64,000 nt of DNA, from contig DASZOU010000001.1 of assembly GCA_035550655.1 (NCBI GenBank), forward strand, positions 25,191 through 89,190. The letters are read 5' to 3'. The DNA comes from DASZTV01 sp035550655. Lineage in GTDB: Bacteria > Actinomycetota > Actinomycetes > JAFAQI01. The notes beneath the pieces are model-generated. The model searched no databases. It was given only the letters and a program-made list of their open reading frames with translations, and had not been told where the DNA came from. Position numbers and translations under genes: made by a program. Each line of letters begins with the position of its first letter. The stretch's first letter is position 1. Below, piece by piece: positions 36,476 to 44,561 of the stretch.

Positions 36476-37573
36476 ATGGCTACCGAGGCCGAGAGCGCCG
36501 CGATGCTTCGCGCCATCGACCTGGCGGCGGCTGCGATGGGGGTCTCCAACCCGAACCCTGCGGTCGGTGCCGTCGTCCTGGACCAGACCGGCCGGATCGT
36601 GGCCGAGGGCGCGACCGCGCCGGTCGGTGGACCCCACGCCGAGGTGGTGGCGCTCGCTGCCGCGGGCGACGGGGCGCGAGGCGCGACGCTGGTCGTGACG
36701 CTCGAGCCTTGCCATCACCAGGGCCGGACCGGACCGTGCACGGCCGCGATCACCGCGGCTGGCGTCGCGCGGGTCGTCTACGCGCTCGCCGACCCGCACT
36801 CCCGAGCCGCCGGCGGCGGTGCGGCACTGCGAGCGGCAGGCATCGACGTCGAGGCCGGCCTGCTTGCCGATGTTGCCCGCGTCGACCTCGAGCCGTGGCT
36901 CGTGGCGAGCGCACTGCAGCGCCCTTACGTCACGTGGAAGTACGCCGCCACCCTCGACGGCCGGAGCGCAGCGGCAGACGGGACGAGCAAGTGGATCACC
37001 GGCCCAGGTGCGCGACGCGACGTGCACGTCATCCGCGCGCGTTCCGACGCGGTCATCGTCGGAGTCGGAACCGTGCTCGCCGATGACCCTGCCCTCACCG
37101 TGCGCGAGGTAGACGTGAGGCGGCAGCCGCTGCGGGTCGTGGTCGACACCGACGCGCGCACGCCGGTCACCGCTCGGGTGCTCGACGCTGCCGCGCCGAC
37201 GTTGCTCGCGGTGGCAGAGGGTGCTCCTGCCGATCGGGTGGCCCGGTTGCGCGAGGCAGCCATCGACGTGGTGGAGCTGCCGCGCGTTGAAGCCGGCGTG
37301 GACCTCGGCGCCCTGCTTGGCGCACTCCATGACCGGGAGTGCCGGCTGCTGCTGCTCGAGGGTGGCGCCCGACTCGCCGCGAGCTTTCTGCGGCAGCGTC
37401 GGGTCGACCGCGTCATCGCCTATGTCGCGCCGGCCCTGCTCGGCGCAGGGACAGCTGTCGTCGGTGACTTCGGCGTATCAACGATCGAGGGCGCGTTGCG
37501 GCTGACGCCCAAAGACCTGACCTACATGGACGGCGACGTGCGCATCGTTGCCGCGTTCGAGCGGGGAGACTGA
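36476..37573 (+). CDS. ribD: Bifunctional riboflavin deaminase/reductase
   Basis: 365 aa. N-terminal zinc deaminase (residues ~1-145) with the ligands HAEVVAL and EPCHHQGRTGPCTAAI. C-terminal NADPH reductase (from ~150, PYVTWKYAATLDGRSAA and IVGVGTVLADDP). Catalyses the second and third steps from GTP. Strong GGAGGAGAGGG ribosome site sequestered by the riboswitch platform. ribE starts 1 nt after its stop. Confidence 0.96.
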   Translation: MATEAESAAMLRAIDLAAAAMGVSNPNPAVGAVVLDQTGRIVAEGATAPVGGPHAEVVALAAAGDGARGATLVVTLEPCHHQGRTGPCTAAITAAGVARVVYALADPHSRAAGGGAALRAAGIDVEAGLLADVARVDLEPWLVASALQRPYVTWKYAATLDGRSAAADGTSKWITGPGARRDVHVIRARSDAVIVGVGTVLADDPALTVREVDVRRQPLRVVVDTDARTPVTARVLDAAAPTLLAVAEGAPADRVARLREAAIDVVELPRVEAGVDLGALLGALHDRECRLLLLEGGARLAASFLRQRRVDRVIAYVAPALLGAGTAVVGDFGVSTIEGALRLTPKDLTYMDGDVRIVAAFERGD

Positions 37574-37574
37574 G

Positions 37575-38171
37575 ATGTTCACCGGGATCGTCCAGGCGCT
37601 GGGCACGGTTCGCAGGATCGACGACATCGGGGCGGCCGCCCGTCTCGCCGTCGCGGGGGAGATCCTGCAGGGGCTGTCCGGCGGAGAGTCGATCGCCGTC
37701 AACGGCGTCTGTCTGACCGTTGCGCAGATCGACGCCGGCGGCTTCACCGCCGACGTCATGCTGGAGACATTGCGACGCACGACGCTCGGGGCGCTGCGCG
37801 TCGATGACCGCGTCAACCTCGAACGTTCGGTGACGCCGACGTCGCTCCTCGGTGGGCACATCGTGCAGGGTCATGTGGACGGCGTCGCGACGGTCGCCGG
37901 CCTCCGGCCGTCGGAGCACTGGCGTGAAGTCGATCTCGAGGTGCCGCCGGAGCTGATGCGCTACGTGGTGGAGAAGGGCTCGATCGCCCTCGACGGCGTG
38001 AGTCTCACCGTGTCATCGCTCGGCGAGACGACGGTCGGTGTGAGCTTGATCCCCGAGACCCTGAGCCGTACGACGCTCGGCTTCCGGGCGGTGGGGGACC
38101 AGGTGAACGTCGAGGTCGACGTACTGGCGAAGTACGTCGAGCGGTTGCTGACCGGCAGGGAGACGTCGTGA
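37575..38171 (+). CDS. ribE: Riboflavin synthase alpha subunit
   Basis: 198 aa from ATG 37575 (MFTGIVQALGTVR); an in-frame ATG 9 codons earlier lies within ribD. Two tandem lumazine-binding domains: first with GESIAVNGVCLT, second with GSIALDGVSLTV, each preceded by a barrel strand and followed by the dimer-swapped helix. Dismutates two lumazines to riboflavin. GTGA overlap with ribBA. Confidence 0.96.
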   Translation: MFTGIVQALGTVRRIDDIGAAARLAVAGEILQGLSGGESIAVNGVCLTVAQIDAGGFTADVMLETLRRTTLGALRVDDRVNLERSVTPTSLLGGHIVQGHVDGVATVAGLRPSEHWREVDLEVPPELMRYVVEKGSIALDGVSLTVSSLGETTVGVSLIPETLSRTTLGFRAVGDQVNVEVDVLAKYVERLLTGRETS

Positions 38172-39577
38172 AGTCAGGCGATGAACCAGTGATGGGGTTC
38201 AGCGAGATCGAGCGGGCGATCGCGGACATCGCGGCCGGCAAGCCGGTCGTCGTCGTCGACGACGCCGACCGTGAGAACGAAGGCGACCTGATCTTTGCGG
38301 CCGAGAAGGCGACGCCGGAGCTGGTGGCGTTCATGGTCCGCTACACCTCCGGCTACATCTGCGTGCCGCTGACCGAGGCGGACTGCGACCGCCTCGACCT
38401 GCCGCCGATGTACCACACCAACCAGGACCGCCGCGGCACGGCGTACGCGGTCACGGTCGATGCGCGCGAGGGAACGACGACGGGAATCTCCGCCCACGAC
38501 CGGGCGCTGACGATGCGTACGTTGGCCGATCCTGCGTCGACGCCGTCGGACTTCACCAGACCGGGACACGTCGTACCGCTGCGCGCGAAGGATGGCGGCG
38601 TGCTGCGCCGCGCCGGTCACACCGAGGCGACGATCGATCTGTGCCGGATGGCGGGGCTGCGACCCGCCGGTGTGCTGTGCGAGATCGTCAGCGAGAAGGA
38701 CGTCGACGGGATGGCGCGCCTCGACGAGCTAGAGGTCTTCGCCGCAGAGCACGATCTCGCGCTGATCGCGATCGCCGACCTGATCGCCTACCGGCGTCGT
38801 ACCGAGAGCCAGGTCGAGCGCGTCGCGGAGGCACGGCTCCCGACGAATCACGGGGAGTTCCGGGCGGTCGGCTTCCGCAGCGAGGTCGACGGGATCGAGC
38901 ATGTGGCGCTGGTGCGCGGCGTGATCGGCGACGGTGAGGACGTGCTGGTGCGGGTGCACTCCGAGTGCCTGACCGGCGACGTGTTCGGAAGTCGGCGGTG
39001 CGACTGCGGGCCGCAGCTGGATGCTGCCCTTGCGGCGATCGCGGCGGAGGGCCGCGGTGTCGTGCTGTACGTCCGCGGTCACGAAGGCCGGGGGATCGGC
39101 CTCATGCACAAGCTGCAGGCCTACCAGCTGCAGGACGAAGGGCAGGACACGGTTGATGCGAACGTCTCGCTCGGGCTGCCCGCCGATGCACGCGACTACG
39201 GCACCGGCGCGCAGATCCTCGCGGACTTGGGAGTGCGTTCGATGCGGCTGCTGACGAACAACCCGGACAAGCGGGCCGGCCTGGAGGGACACGACCTGAC
39301 GATCGTTGCGCGCGTGCCGCTGCCGGTCCGCGTCACGGCGGACAACCTGCGCTACCTCACCACGAAGCGTGACCGGATGGGACACGACCTGCCCGATCTC
39401 CCGGTGAGCATCGACGAGGAGTTGACCGAGGCCAGCGCGGACTCCTTGCCGGCCGCCGTGGCCGAGCGCGCGGCACGAGCCGAGCCGGACATCTATCGCG
39501 CCGCGGTTCGCATGGCATACGCGCTGTCGCCCTTCGCGTTGCCGGCGGCGGACGAGGCCGAGGAGGTGGCGCCGTGA
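38168..39577 (+). CDS. ribBA: Bifunctional DHBP synthase / GTP cyclohydrolase II
   Basis: 469 aa fusion. RibB half (residues ~1-205): VVVVDDADRENEGDLIFAAE, then RAGHTEATIDL. RibA half (from ~210): GTP-binding RVHSECLTGDVFGSRRCDCG with the zinc cysteines, and YVRGHEGRGIGL. A C-terminal tail of ~55 residues, Ala/Glu-rich, exceeds the usual length. GTGA overlaps with ribE and ribH. Confidence 0.96.
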   Translation: MKSGDEPVMGFSEIERAIADIAAGKPVVVVDDADRENEGDLIFAAEKATPELVAFMVRYTSGYICVPLTEADCDRLDLPPMYHTNQDRRGTAYAVTVDAREGTTTGISAHDRALTMRTLADPASTPSDFTRPGHVVPLRAKDGGVLRRAGHTEATIDLCRMAGLRPAGVLCEIVSEKDVDGMARLDELEVFAAEHDLALIAIADLIAYRRRTESQVERVAEARLPTNHGEFRAVGFRSEVDGIEHVALVRGVIGDGEDVLVRVHSECLTGDVFGSRRCDCGPQLDAALAAIAAEGRGVVLYVRGHEGRGIGLMHKLQAYQLQDEGQDTVDANVSLGLPADARDYGTGAQILADLGVRSMRLLTNNPDKRAGLEGHDLTIVARVPLPVRVTADNLRYLTTKRDRMGHDLPDLPVSIDEELTEASADSLPAAVAERAARAEPDIYRAAVRMAYALSPFALPAADEAEEVAP

Positions 39578-40098
39578 GTGGCAAGGGAGTACCCGAAGAG
39601 GCGGTCGTCGACGGCAGCGAGCTGCGAGTCGCCGTGGTGGCCGCTCGCTGGCACACCGAGATCACCGATGCGCTGGTGGACGGGGCGTTGCGCGGGCTCA
39701 CCGCCGCCTCGGTTGCCGATCCGTTCGTGTGCCGAGTGCCAGGGGCGTTCGAGCTGGCGGTGGTCGCGGCTGAGCTCGCGAAGTCGGGGTACGACGCCGT
39801 CGTCGCGCTCGGGGTCGTCGTACGCGGCGGTACGCCGCACTTCGAGTACGTGTGCTCGGCTGCGACCGACGGGCTGAATCGGATCGCACTCGAAACCGGC
39901 GTCCCAGTAGGCTTCGGCTTGCTGACCTGCGACACGACGGAGCAGGCGCTCGACCGGGCGGGACTGCCCGGATCGAGCGAGGACAAGGGACGGGAGGCCG
40001 CAATGGCTGCGGTCGAGACGGCGCTGGTGCTGCGGGCCATCCGCGGTGCGGGCAGCGCCCACGGCCGGCGCGGCCATGCGCCGGCGGACGGTCAGTGA
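39574..40098 (+). CDS. ribH: 6,7-dimethyl-8-ribityllumazine synthase
   Basis: 174 aa. Condenses the RibD product with the RibB product. Substrate motifs VPGAFELAVVAAELA, ALGVVVRGGTPHFEYVC and PVGFGLLTCDTTEQAL with the phosphate-binding region. The active-site His appears as GTPHFEYV. The N-terminus is ~10 residues longer than in B. subtilis. Confidence 0.95.
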   Translation: MSGKGVPEEAVVDGSELRVAVVAARWHTEITDALVDGALRGLTAASVADPFVCRVPGAFELAVVAAELAKSGYDAVVALGVVVRGGTPHFEYVCSAATDGLNRIALETGVPVGFGLLTCDTTEQALDRAGLPGSSEDKGREAAMAAVETALVLRAIRGAGSAHGRRGHAPADGQ

Positions 40099-40139
40099 CC
40101 GCTCCGCCCGCCACCGCTGCCCTCGTTCCGCACTCCTGA
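40095..40139 (+). CDS. 14-codon micro-ORF between ribH and hisG
   Basis: GTG 40095 overlaps the ribH stop (GTGA) and the frame ends 12 nt before hisG. Peptide VTAPPATAALVPHS. Only one His, so not a histidine attenuator. GTGA overlaps arise often by chance at this GC content, so this is weak. Confidence 0.15.
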   Translation: MTAPPATAALVPHS

Positions 40140-40151
40140 AAGGCCGTCACT

Positions 40152-41024
40152 GTGCTTTCGCTCGTCCTTCCGAAGGGATCGCTGGAGAAGGCGACCCTCG
40201 AGCTGTTCGATGCCGCTGATCTTGCGGTGCGCCGCGGGTCCGACCGCGACTACCGCGCCGGCATCTCCGACCCGCGCGTCGACCGGGTCATGTTCCTTCG
40301 GCCGCAGGAGATCCCGCGGTACGTCGAGGAGGGCTTGTTCGACCTGGGGATCACCGGTCGTGACTGGATCACCGAGACGTCGGCCAACGTCGAGTCCGTG
40401 TGCGAGCTCGAGTACTCGAAGGCGACGTCGAACCCGGTGCGGATCATCCTCGCCGTGCCGGCCGACCACCCGGCACAGACCGGCGCGCAGCTGCCGGACG
40501 GCGTACGCGTGTCGACCGAGTACCCCGAGCTGACCAGGCGCTTCTTCGCCGACGCGGGCGTGAAGGCGATGATCGTGCCGTCGTACGGCGCGACCGAGGC
40601 GAAGGTGCCCGACATCGTCGATGCGATCGTCGACGTGACCGAGACCGGCTCGTCGCTTCGAGCCCACGGGCTGCGGATCATCGAGACGCTGCTGACCTCG
40701 CGTACCGAGCTGATCGCGAACCCGGCGTCGTACGCCGACCCCGAGAAGCGCGCCGCCATGGAGGACATCGCGCTGCTGCTGCAGGGTGCGATCAGAGCGC
40801 GCGGCACCGTCTATCTGATGCTCAACGTCGACGCGTCGGACCTGAACGGGGTTCTCGAGGTGCTGCCCGCGATGAGCTCGCCGACTCAGACCGAGCTCGC
40901 AGGCGGCGGCTACGCGCTCGGCACCGTCGTACCGAAGCAGGGTGTCAACACCCTGATCCCGGCCCTGAAGGCGGCAGGCGCCAGGGACATCCTCGAGCTC
41001 CCGATCGCAAAGATCGTCGAGTAA
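40152..41024 (+). CDS. hisG: ATP phosphoribosyltransferase (long form)
   Basis: 290 aa, the hexameric long form with a C-terminal regulatory domain. First step of histidine synthesis. N-terminal VLPKGSLEKATLELF, the GITGRDWI motif at ~residue 68, PRPP-binding DIVDAIVDVTETGSSL at ~155, and the ACT-like feedback domain from ~210. AAGG before the GTG. In many actinobacteria hisE lies directly beside hisG; it is absent here. Followed 7 nt later by palindrome copy B. Confidence 0.96.
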   Translation: MLSLVLPKGSLEKATLELFDAADLAVRRGSDRDYRAGISDPRVDRVMFLRPQEIPRYVEEGLFDLGITGRDWITETSANVESVCELEYSKATSNPVRIILAVPADHPAQTGAQLPDGVRVSTEYPELTRRFFADAGVKAMIVPSYGATEAKVPDIVDAIVDVTETGSSLRAHGLRIIETLLTSRTELIANPASYADPEKRAAMEDIALLLQGAIRARGTVYLMLNVDASDLNGVLEVLPAMSSPTQTELAGGGYALGTVVPKQGVNTLIPALKAAGARDILELPIAKIVE

Positions 41025-41031
41025 ACCCGCG

Positions 41032-41090
41032 GTGATCTTGACGAAAGCGGCGTTATGAGGGGCTGAAAGCGCCTCTTTCGTCAAGATCAC
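41032..41090. repeat. 59-nt palindromic element, copy B
   Basis: Arms 41032-41047 (GTGATCTTGACGAAAG) and 41075-41090 are perfectly complementary over 16 nt. Core GGCG (41049-41052), 17-nt loop TTATGAGGGGCTGAAAG, CGCC (41070-41073), with single unpaired bases at 41048 and 41074. It starts 7 nt after hisG and ends 8 nt before the AbiEi-like/DUF559 gene. Confidence 0.95.
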
Positions 41091-41098
41091 GCCGGGTT

Positions 41099-42058
41099 GT
41101 GGATGGCCGCGGCGCGAGGTCGACCTCGCGCTTCATCCTCTCTGACGTGCGTGGCGCAAATGTTCCGGATCTCCTGACCCACGGCCCGTTCACGACCGCC
41201 CAGGCGGCGGCCGCGGGAGTGAGTCGCTCTGCCTTGCGAAGCGAGCCGTGGCGGGGCGTCTTCCGCGACGTCTGGGTCCACGGCGTCATACCGGACAGCC
41301 GGGAGCTTCGCCTGGCGGCCGTCCGTCTGGTCCTCGGCCGCTACGCGTTCGTCTGCGGCCACACGGCCGCGTGGGTCCACGGCATCGACGCGTACGACCG
41401 GCACGGCGATCTCGTGTGGGTGGGCTGCCCCACCGGACGGCGGCTCCGGACGAGGGAGGGGTGCTACACGCGGGAGATCACGATCGAGGCGTGCGACCTC
41501 GACGTCGTCGATGGCGTCTTGGTGACGACTCCCGTGCGTACTGTCTTCGATTGCGCCAGGTGGCTGTCCAAGACCGAGGGGCTGGTCGTGGCAGACGCGC
41601 TCGCCTACCGCGGGCAGCTGACCGCTGAGTCGCTCTCGGCCTACCGCAACCAGCACAAGGGGATTCGGCACGTCGGCCGGGTCGACGAGACGATTCGGCT
41701 CCTGGAGCCCCTCTGCGAGTCCCCGATGGAGACGCGGTTGCGCATCTTCCTGATCAACGCCGGCCTGCCGAGACCGACTGCGCAGCACGTGATCCGCGAC
41801 TCGAGCGGCTCGTTCGTCGCGCGAGTGGATCTCGCGTACGTCGGGTCGCAGGTCGCCATCGAGTACGACGGTGCCTTTCACTGGGAGCAGCGGCGAGCCG
41901 ACGACCGCCGCAGAGACGCGATCAGGGCACTGGGCTGGACCGTGGTCGTCGCCAGCGCGGAGGACTACTTCGAGCAGCCGCAGCGATTCCTCCGGGCGGT
42001 CAAGGACGCCATCGGAAGGCGTGATCTTGACGAAAAGGGCGCTTTGAGGGCCTCTTGA
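41099..42058 (+). CDS. AbiEi-like winged-helix + DUF559/Vsr-like nuclease-fold protein
   Basis: 319 aa from GTG 41099; GTG 41147 (303 aa) is equally possible. Residues ~22-80 (HGPFTTAQAAAAGVSRSALR, WRGVFRDVWV) form the helix-turn-helix domain seen in AbiEi antitoxin-like proteins. Residues ~205-305 match the DUF559/very-short-patch-repair endonuclease fold: ESPMETRLRIFLINAGLP, VDLAYVGSQVAIEYDGAFH with candidate catalytic Asp and Glu-Tyr-Asp, and RRDAIRALGWTVVVASAED. No cognate AbiEii toxin is adjacent. Palindrome copies B and C lie immediately on each side, and the last 13 codons and stop are inside copy C. Activity unproven. Confidence 0.82.
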   Translation: MDGRGARSTSRFILSDVRGANVPDLLTHGPFTTAQAAAAGVSRSALRSEPWRGVFRDVWVHGVIPDSRELRLAAVRLVLGRYAFVCGHTAAWVHGIDAYDRHGDLVWVGCPTGRRLRTREGCYTREITIEACDLDVVDGVLVTTPVRTVFDCARWLSKTEGLVVADALAYRGQLTAESLSAYRNQHKGIRHVGRVDETIRLLEPLCESPMETRLRIFLINAGLPRPTAQHVIRDSSGSFVARVDLAYVGSQVAIEYDGAFHWEQRRADDRRRDAIRALGWTVVVASAEDYFEQPQRFLRAVKDAIGRRDLDEKGALRAS

Positions 42059-42079
42059 CGCCTCTTTCGTCAAGATCAC
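42021..42079. repeat. 59-nt palindromic element, copy C
   Basis: Arms 42021-42036 and 42064-42079 are complementary at 15 of 16 positions. Core GGCG (42038-42041), 17-nt loop CTTTGAGGGCCTCTTGA, CGCC (42059-42062). The loop's last bases are the TGA stop of the DUF559 gene. Same arms as A and B. Confidence 0.95.
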
Positions 42080-42313
42080 CCGGCTATCTCGCTTCGCTGG
42101 TAGCCTGTTGCCTGCGACTGGCGGGCTTGCCCGCTTGTAAGTGGGGTCTCGACTCCCACCCGCTCGGCCTCCGGGTTGACGGGTCTTCGGTCGCCTCGCC
42201 TTCCGGCGTACGCCGGTCGGCGCGGTCGGCCGTCGTCGTCGAGGCCTCGCATGCGTGTCGTGCGGGGCCTTCAGCGTGAGGGCCTCGGAGCGCCGAACGT
42301 CAGTGGAGGTCCC
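42080..42313 (+). promoter_or_regulatory. infC promoter and structured leader
   Basis: -10-like TAGCCT at 42101-42106 gives a leader of ~200 nt. It contains a strong hairpin GCGGGC-TT-GCCCGC (42121-42135 area), a second AGTGGG/CTCCCACC-type pairing, and GAGGCC near 42240 that can pair with GGCCTC near 42283. Leaders of infC-rpmI-rplT are autoregulated by L20 in several bacteria, but I cannot match a known L20 motif. No coding region is convincing; an in-frame ATG at 42251 exists. Confidence 0.4.
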
Positions 42314-42919
42314 ATCAGCGTCGAACCCCGCATCAACGACCGGATCCGCGTCCCCGAGGTGCGGTTGGTCGGTCCGAACGGCGAGCAGGTCGGCATCGTC
42401 GCCATCGGCGACGCGCTACGGCTGGCTCAGGAAGCGGACCTCGATCTCGTCGAGGTCGCGGCCGAAGCCCGCCCACCGGTCTGCAAGCTCATGGACTACG
42501 GCAAGTGGAAGTACGAGAACGCCCAAAAGGCGCGTGAGGCGCGACGCAACCAGTCGCACACGATCATCAAGGAGATGAAGCTTCGGCCGAAGATCGATCC
42601 GCACGACTACGAGACGAAGAAGAGTCACGTCGTGCGGTTCCTCAAGGCCGGTGACAAGGTCAAGATCACGATCATGTTCCGCGGACGCGAGCAGTCCCGG
42701 CCCGAGTTGGGTCTTCGCCTGCTGCAGCGACTGGCGGTAGATGTCGAAGAGCTCGGGTACGTCGAGGCGCAGCCCAAGCTGGACGGCCGCAACATGATCA
42801 TGGTCATGGCGCCGCACCGGAAGCAGCAGGCGCAACCAGCTCGCCGCCGCCACGACGGGTCCGATGCGACGGATCCGGTTCCGGCGGAGGAGCCAGGAGC
42901 GACAGCCGCCTCCGCATAG
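42314..42919 (+). CDS. infC: Translation initiation factor IF-3
   Basis: 201 aa if started at ATC 42314, four nt after GGAGG (42305-42309). Family similarity begins exactly there (ISVEPRINDRIRVPEVRLVG). IF-3 genes of many bacteria use rare AUU/AUC-type starts that IF-3 itself discriminates against. The in-frame ATG 42251 would add 21 unrelated residues. N-domain to ~residue 75, lysine-rich linker (YGKWKYENAQKAREARRNQ), C-domain with KIDPHDYETKKSHVVRFL and FRGREQSRPELG. Ala/Pro-rich C-terminal tail of ~25 residues. Followed by rpmI-rplT. Confidence 0.93.
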   Translation: MSVEPRINDRIRVPEVRLVGPNGEQVGIVAIGDALRLAQEADLDLVEVAAEARPPVCKLMDYGKWKYENAQKAREARRNQSHTIIKEMKLRPKIDPHDYETKKSHVVRFLKAGDKVKITIMFRGREQSRPELGLRLLQRLAVDVEELGYVEAQPKLDGRNMIMVMAPHRKQQAQPARRRHDGSDATDPVPAEEPGATAASA

Positions 42920-42971
42920 CACTCGACGCACGACCCCGAGACCGACAGGACGACGAGGAGACGAGGCAGCG

Positions 42972-43166
42972 ATGCCCAAGATGAAGACGCACAGCGGGGC
43001 GAAGAAGCGATTCGCCGTGACCGGGAGCGGAAAGCTCACACGTCGGCGCGCGAACCGTAACCACCTGCTCGAGCACAAGTCGTCGACCCGCACCCGCCGG
43101 CTCGACAACGAAGTGGTCATGTCGCCCGCCGACACCAAGAAGATGAACAAGCTGCTGGGTCGGTAA
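42972..43166 (+). CDS. rpmI: 50S ribosomal protein bL35
   Basis: 64 aa from ATG 42972, the standard length (MPKMKTHSGAKKRFAVTGSG; ends MNKLLGR). Highly basic with the bL35 signature at the N-terminus. Middle gene of the conserved infC-rpmI-rplT trio; GACGAGGAGACGAGG ribosome site. Confidence 0.97.
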   Translation: MPKMKTHSGAKKRFAVTGSGKLTRRRANRNHLLEHKSSTRTRRLDNEVVMSPADTKKMNKLLGR

Positions 43167-43204
43167 CCGCATACGTCGTACGTCGTCGTTCCCCTCCGGC
43201 CGTT

Positions 43205-43245
43205 CGGCCGGTCAGATTCAACTGGTCCTGCGGCCGGTCAGATTC
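43205..43245 (+). repeat. 15-nt direct repeat in the rpmI-rplT spacer
   Basis: CGGCCGGTCAGATTC occurs at 43205-43219 and again at 43231-43245. The second copy is just upstream of the rplT ribosome site AAGGAG. A duplicated regulatory stretch or a replication slip are both possible. Confidence 0.6.
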
Positions 43246-43259
43246 GTCAAGGAGTTCCC

Positions 43260-43646
43260 GTGGCACGGGTGAAGCGGGCGGTCAACGCCCACAAGAAGCG
43301 TCGCGTCGTCCTCGAGCGCGCGAGTGGTTATCGCGGTCAGCGGTCGCGGTTGTACCGCAAGGCGAAGGAGCAGATGCTCCACTCGCTCAACTACTCCTAC
43401 AACGACCGGCGGGCGCGCAAGGGCGACTTTCGCCGGCTGTGGATTCAGCGCATCAACGCGGCTGCGCGCGCGAACGGGATGACCTACAACCGGTTCATCC
43501 AGGGACTGAAGGCGGCCAGCGTCGAGGTCGATCGCAAGCACCTCGCCGAGCTCGCGGTGTCCGACGAGGCGGCCTTCACGGCGCTCGTCGAGCTCGCGCG
43601 CAACTCGCTTCCCGCGTCGGGTAGCGCCTCCGGCTCCGCCGCGTAG
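43260..43646 (+). CDS. rplT: 50S ribosomal protein bL20
   Basis: 128 aa from GTG 43260. Long basic N-terminal extension (MARVKRAVNAHKKRRVVLE, then GYRGQRSRLYRKAKEQ) threads into 23S rRNA; the globular half includes INAAARANGMTYNRFIQGLK. In some bacteria it represses its own operon. Ser/Ala-rich tail of ~10 residues. AAGGAG upstream. Confidence 0.97.
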   Translation: MARVKRAVNAHKKRRVVLERASGYRGQRSRLYRKAKEQMLHSLNYSYNDRRARKGDFRRLWIQRINAAARANGMTYNRFIQGLKAASVEVDRKHLAELAVSDEAAFTALVELARNSLPASGSASGSAA

Positions 43647-43657
43647 CCCGGTTCACC

Positions 43658-44476
43658 GTGCCTCGCGCGGTGCCCGACCTGATCGACTCCCCGCGCAACC
43701 CGCGCCTCCTCGCGGCGCGTGCGTTGCACGCAGCGCGGGGCCGGCGTGCGGCCGGGGCGTTCCTCGCTGAGGGACCCCACGCGGTCGAGTCGGCGGTTGC
43801 GGCCGGCTTCGCCATCCGCGAGGCCTTTGTCACCGAGGACGCCGTGTCGCGGTCAACTCCGCTGCTGCGCAACCTGGCGAAGCTGGACGTTGCGGTCCAC
43901 ACGGTGACCGAGCGGGCGATCCGGTCCATCGCGGAGACCGTCACGCCGCAGGGCATCGTCGCCGTCGTGGCCGCCCCGAGCGACCGGCAGCTACCCGACG
44001 TGCCGCGGTTGGTGGCGGTGCTCGAGCGCTGCGGTGACCCGGGGAACGCTGGGACGGTGATCCGCACGTCGGACGCGGTCGGCGCGGACGCGGTCGTGCT
44101 CGGCCGTGGTTCCGTCGACGTGTGGTCCGGCAAGTGTGTCCGGGCGAGCGCCGGGAGTGTCTTCAACATCCCGGTGGTGTCCGACCTGACCGCCGCCGAC
44201 GCGATCGGTGTCCTCCGTGCGCGGGGGTGCCAGATACTGGCGACGGCCGCGGACGGCGAGACCGATCTCGATGACCTGGCGACCGGCTCGGGGCTTGCCA
44301 CGCCCACGGTGTGGGTCTTCGGCAGCGAGGCGCATGGACTGGCGCCCGAAATCGGCGATCTGGTCGATGCGGTCGTCCGGGTCCCGATTCGCGGCCGGGC
44401 GGAGAGCCTCAATCTGTCGGCCGCCGCAGCGATTTGTCTGTACTCGTCCGCAAGAGTCCAGGGGCTCTCGCCATAG
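43658..44476 (+). CDS. SpoU-family RNA 2'-O-methyltransferase
   Basis: 272 aa from GTG 43658. N-terminal substrate-binding domain (GAFLAEGPHAVESAVAAGF), then the knotted SPOUT domain with its three motifs: RCGDPGNAGTVIRTSDAVGA (~residue 128), VWVFGSEAHGL (~residue 218) and RGRAESLNLSAAAAICLY (~residue 246). It is the TrmH/RlmB type that sits after rplT in many Gram-positive genomes. The rRNA or tRNA target cannot be read from sequence. Confidence 0.92.
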   Translation: MPRAVPDLIDSPRNPRLLAARALHAARGRRAAGAFLAEGPHAVESAVAAGFAIREAFVTEDAVSRSTPLLRNLAKLDVAVHTVTERAIRSIAETVTPQGIVAVVAAPSDRQLPDVPRLVAVLERCGDPGNAGTVIRTSDAVGADAVVLGRGSVDVWSGKCVRASAGSVFNIPVVSDLTAADAIGVLRARGCQILATAADGETDLDDLATGSGLATPTVWVFGSEAHGLAPEIGDLVDAVVRVPIRGRAESLNLSAAAAICLYSSARVQGLSP

Positions 44477-44502
44477 TAGGAAATGCAACGGGCGTCAGAG
44501 GC

Positions 44503-44530
44503 TTGGCTTTTGCCGATGTCGTCCTAGGCT
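44503..44530 (+). promoter_or_regulatory. Promoter of the histidine-kinase gene
   Basis: TTGGCT (44503-44508), 16-bp spacer, TAGGCT (44525-44530). The start GTG 44562 is 31 nt downstream. Confidence 0.5.
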
Positions 44531-44561
44531 CCGAGGGTTAGGGGGCCAGGGAGGCGGGGTC

